Origin: Paenibacillus sp. YYML68
GTDB taxonomy: Bacteria > Bacillota > Bacilli > Paenibacillales > NBRC-103111
DNA: 64,000 nucleotides
Direction: 5' to 3'
NCBI RefSeq assembly: GCF_027923405.1
Contig: NZ_BQYI01000001.1
Location: 3,016,501-3,080,500, forward strand
The notes below the pieces were generated by a model that was given only the letters and a program-made list of their open reading frames with translations, was not told where the DNA came from and did no database searches. The position numbers were made by a program, and so were the translations under genes. How positions within the stretch are numbered: the stretch's first letter is position 1; the number at the start of each line of letters is the position of its first letter. This document shows positions 61,410 to 64,000 of the stretch, one piece after another.

Positions 61410-64000
61410 CTATGGAATGACAGGAAGACGAATTTCGACCGTCGTGCCTACATTTTCCTTACTCATAATATTCATCTTACCGTTATGATTCTCAATAATC
61501 TTGTAGCTGACCATGAGGCCCAGCCCAGTGCCCTTGTTCTTCGTCGTATAGAACGGCTCTCCGAGCCGAACGAGCGTCTTCTCCGGTATGCCGTAGCCAT
61601 TATCGATGAAGCTGATCTTCACCTCGCGCTCCTCGGTCCGCTCTGCCCGTACGATCAGACTGCCACCGTTCGGCATCGCCTCCACGGCGTTCTTCAGCAC
61701 ATTGATGAACACCTGCTTCAGTTGATTCTCGACGCAGCTGACAAGCGGGAGCTTATCCTGAACCTGATTGATAATTTCCACATTATGAATGATCGCTTGC
61801 GTTTCAATTAAGATCATGACATCTTGTAGGACGCTCGACAGCGACTTCGGCAAGTAATCCACCGCCTGAGGCTTCGCCAGCACGAGCAGCTCGCTGACGA
61901 TCTCCTCGATTCGCTCCAGCTCGTCAGCCATGATGCTCAAGTAGCTGTCATTGTTGGCTCCAGTCGTCAGCAGCTTCGTGAAGCCCTTCAGCGCTGTGAG
62001 CGGATTGCGTATCTCGTGCGCGATACCTGCCGCAAGCTGTCCGACGGCCGATAGCATCTCAGACTTGCGAAGCAGCTCCTCGGTATGCTTTCTTTCAGAA
62101 ATATCCTCCGATATTTTCAAGTAATGAATAAGGCGGCCTGTCTGTTCCTTAATCGGTAAGAACTTGACCGACTCCCAGTACACGGACCCACTCTTATGCT
62201 TACTCTCCAGCTCCCCTCTCCACGCCCGCCCGCTCTGCAGCGTGCTGATGACCTCAAGAGGAAGGACGCTCGAGGCTTCCCAGTTATGAAGCTCCCAGAC
62301 CGAAGTTCCGAGCACGTCCGATGTCTCATACTCCGTCACTTCGCAGAACTTCGGATTCACGTACTCGATCGTCCCGTCGAGATTCGCTATAACAGTTATC
62401 GAAGGACTTTGCTCGATCGCGTAGGATAGCTTCAGCATCTCGACATTCGTTTTCTTCAGCTCCGTAATATCGACGAAGGTCAATACGATACCCTTGATGA
62501 AGTTATCGCTTGTCCGATATGGAAGAACGCGCATGCTGTACCACCTGCCGCTGCGGCTCTGAATCTCCTTCTCCTCAGGTACGAGCGTCTTCAGCACCCG
62601 CTTCGCGTCCTCCAGAATGCCGTCGTACTCGAAGTTATGGGAGATGTGCGAGATCGGGCGGCCGTAATCGACCTCGAGCAGGTTAATCTCCTTCGTGATC
62701 ACCGGAGTGAACCTTCTGACGCACATATTGCGGTCAAGAAAGATCGTCCCAATCTTCGTGCTGATCAGGAAATTATCCATGTCGTTATTCAGATCGGTCA
62801 GCTCTTGAATCTTGTACTGGTATTCCGTATTGACTGTGACCAGCTCTTCATTCACGGACTGCAGCTCTTCATTCGTGCTCATGAGCTCCTCGTTGGCAGC
62901 CACGAGCTCCTCATTCGTCGCCTGCAGCTCCTCGTTGGACGTCTCCAGCTCCTCAATCGTCGCCTGCAGCGATTCTTCGGCGCGCTGCAGCTCCTGCTCC
63001 AGCTCCACAATGCGTTGATTGACGTTGCTCTCGATCTCGAAGGAGTCGACAACCTTGACCGGTGTCGGCTGCGAAGATTCCTCGAAGGTAACGAGCACGA
63101 GCTTGTCGTACTTACGGTTATTCGCAGAGAACGGCTTCACGGCGAGATGGATATACGGAGATTGCTCGGAATTGTTCACCCGAATATCCTTATAGTAAAT
63201 CACACGCTTCTCTTGACGCACCTTCTGTACGGCCGTCACAATCGCAACGGCAAGATGCGCCTCGACCAGCTTGTAGATGTTCCAGCTCGGCTTGCCGCGA
63301 GCGATGACCAGATATGGATTGACATTACCGCTTAGGTGCAGCACGTCGTTGTTTTCATCAATCAGCATGCACGGAGGCATGTGCTCGTCGACGAATGTCG
63401 TGTACATGTCGTCCGTTTTTTTATGCGTTTGATACTCCTTCAAGTTCGAATACCCCCTCCGCGCCATCTGCTGCACCTTGGAGTTGTTGACGTGTTCATT
63501 CAGGTCAATATCGTTGGCTGCGGTTAATGAAACATTAAACTGACGTTGCTGGAAGATGTTCCACTTGCGCTCATACGTTGAGAATAAATTTGTTAGCCTG
63601 CCGATCGTTTCGCTCGGACCGAGAAAGAGGAAGCCGTTCGGATTTAAGGCAAAGTGAAATAAAGATAGAAGCTTCTGTTGCATGTCCGATTGCAAATAAA
63701 TAAGCATGTTACGGCACGTGACCAGGTCCAGATTGCTGAACGGAGGGTCCTTCAATAAATTGTGCGGTGCAAACACGATCATTTTACGTATTTCCTTGTT
63801 GATCGTATACATCTCGCCGTTCTGCGAGAAATACGTATCGAGTATGGACCTCGGCACTCCTTTAAGCGCAGACTCCGGGTAAATGCCTTGACTCGCGAAG
63901 TCGATCGCATCCTTATCCAGGTCGGTTGCGAATATTTTGACCGTATACGACTGATCGAGCTGAAGGGCATATTGATGGAACAGGATGGCAAGCGAGTAGG
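61410..64000 (-). CDS. CheR-PAS-histidine kinase fusion, 5' end beyond the window
   Basis: At least 862 residues are visible; the frame is open to the window edge. Visible order: CheR methyltransferase C-terminal half ([42 protein letters not shown]), a long coiled coil of repeated (E/T)NEEL units, two PAS domains ([30 protein letters not shown]), then a histidine kinase with [33 protein letters not shown] and GTGLGLMV. A CheB domain is expected in the missing N-terminus. The GTG at 63857 is internal. Immediately upstream of the CarH-like gene, on the same strand. Confidence 0.9.
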   Translation of the reverse strand, partial: YSLAILFHQYALQLDQSYTVKIFATDLDKDAIDFASQGIYPESALKGVPRSILDTYFSQNGEMYTINKEIRKMIVFAPHNLLKDPPFSNLDLVTCRNMLIYLQSDMQQKLLSLFHFALNPNGFLFLGPSETIGRLTNLFSTYERKWNIFQQRQFNVSLTAANDIDLNEHVNNSKVQQMARRGYSNLKEYQTHKKTDDMYTTFVDEHMPPCMLIDENNDVLHLSGNVNPYLVIARGKPSWNIYKLVEAHLAVAIVTAVQKVRQEKRVIYYKDIRVNNSEQSPYIHLAVKPFSANNRKYDKLVLVTFEESSQPTPVKVVDSFEIESNVNQRIVELEQELQRAEESLQATIEELETSNEELQATNEELVAANEELMSTNEELQSVNEELVTVNTEYQYKIQELTDLNNDMDNFLISTKIGTIFLDRNMCVRRFTPVITKEINLLEVDYGRPISHISHNFEYDGILEDAKRVLKTLVPEEKEIQSRSGRWYSMRVLPYRTSDNFIKGIVLTFVDITELKKTNVEMLKLSYAIEQSPSITVIANLDGTIEYVNPKFCEVTEYETSDVLGTSVWELHNWEASSVLPLEVISTLQSGRAWRGELESKHKSGSVYWESVKFLPIKEQTGRLIHYLKISEDISERKHTEELLRKSEMLSAVGQLAAGIAHEIRNPLTALKGFTKLLTTGANNDSYLSIMADELERIEEIVSELLVLAKPQAVDYLPKSLSSVLQDVMILIETQAIIHNVEIINQVQDKLPLVSCVENQLKQVFINVLKNAVEAMPNGGSLIVRAERTEEREVKISFIDNGYGIPEKTLVRLGEPFYTTKNKGTGLGLMVSYKIIENHNGKMNIMSKENVGTTVEIRLPVIP

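Noticed and set aside
62860..63000. Repeated GAGCTCCTC-type units as a possible CRISPR or tandem DNA repeat
   Set aside because: They encode the NEEL coiled-coil repeats typical of CheB/CheR-type kinases; units are in frame without spacers.
1..64000. tRNA, rRNA, CRISPR arrays, prophage or replication origin
   Set aside because: No tRNA-like cloverleaf, rRNA segment, regular repeat-spacer array, phage structural gene or DnaA-box cluster was seen on either strand.

Overview
The window looks like a chromosomal segment of an endospore-forming Bacillales bacterium, most likely Paenibacillaceae. Evidence: a germinant-receptor operon, spoVM, a stage VI sporulation protein F gene and a Spo0E-type phosphatase gene; strong AGGAGG-type ribosome binding sites; frequent TTG/GTG starts; and a GC-rich background with a few AT-rich inserts. 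About two thirds of the window (roughly 28-60 kb) has the gene order known from Bacillus subtilis (rqcH - Ca-ATPase - yicC - remA - gmk - rpoZ - coaBC - priA - def - fmt - rsmB - rlmN - prpC - prkC - rsgA - rpe - spoVM - rpmB - yloU - fakA - recG), nearly all read on the minus strand.

Layout. 0-6.4 kb: secreted or surface proteins (stalk/NPCBM-like protein, M6 metalloprotease with a discoidin domain), a TspO-like membrane protein and an intact IS1380-family element with a 6-bp target duplication. 7.2-11.2 kb: germinant receptor operon in the order A-C-D-B, including a small D-type subunit. 11.3-14.4 kb: secreted endonuclease I flanked by two copies of a ~240-bp non-coding element that ends in a terminator. 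One copy is split by an intact IS4-family element inserted in its terminator hairpin, with a 10-bp target duplication. 14.4-28 kb: accessory genes, including a Fur-boxed FhuF-like protein, a glutathionylspermidine-synthase-like/DUF350/lipoprotein cluster, a LexA-boxed Y-family polymerase with a YolD-like partner, a LOG-family enzyme and a Tat-exported beta-helix protein.

28-52.5 kb: the conserved block. It covers recombination (recG, priA), fatty-acid kinase (fakA with a DegV protein), the PrkC/PrpC signalling pair with ribosome GTPase rsgA, N-terminal formyl-Met metabolism (def, fmt), rRNA modification (rsmB, rlmN), CoA synthesis, the matrix regulator remA, gmk/rpoZ, yicC, a fused homocysteine methyltransferase/MTHFR, and dapF. 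Many stops and starts overlap as ATGA, so coupled translation is likely.

52.5-55.5 kb: an AT-rich island with a decayed gene and a two-gene cassette of a ParB-domain protein and an Mrr-like nuclease. It lies between dapF and the calcium ATPase and is the best candidate for an undescribed (defence) system. 55.5-64 kb: P-type Ca2+ ATPase, rqcH, a CarH/LitR-type B12-binding MerR regulator whose promoter carries three contiguous 11-bp direct repeats, and the 3' part of a large CheR-PAS-histidine kinase gene that runs off the window.

No rRNA, tRNA or CRISPR array was seen. All calls come from reading the sequence; no database search was run.
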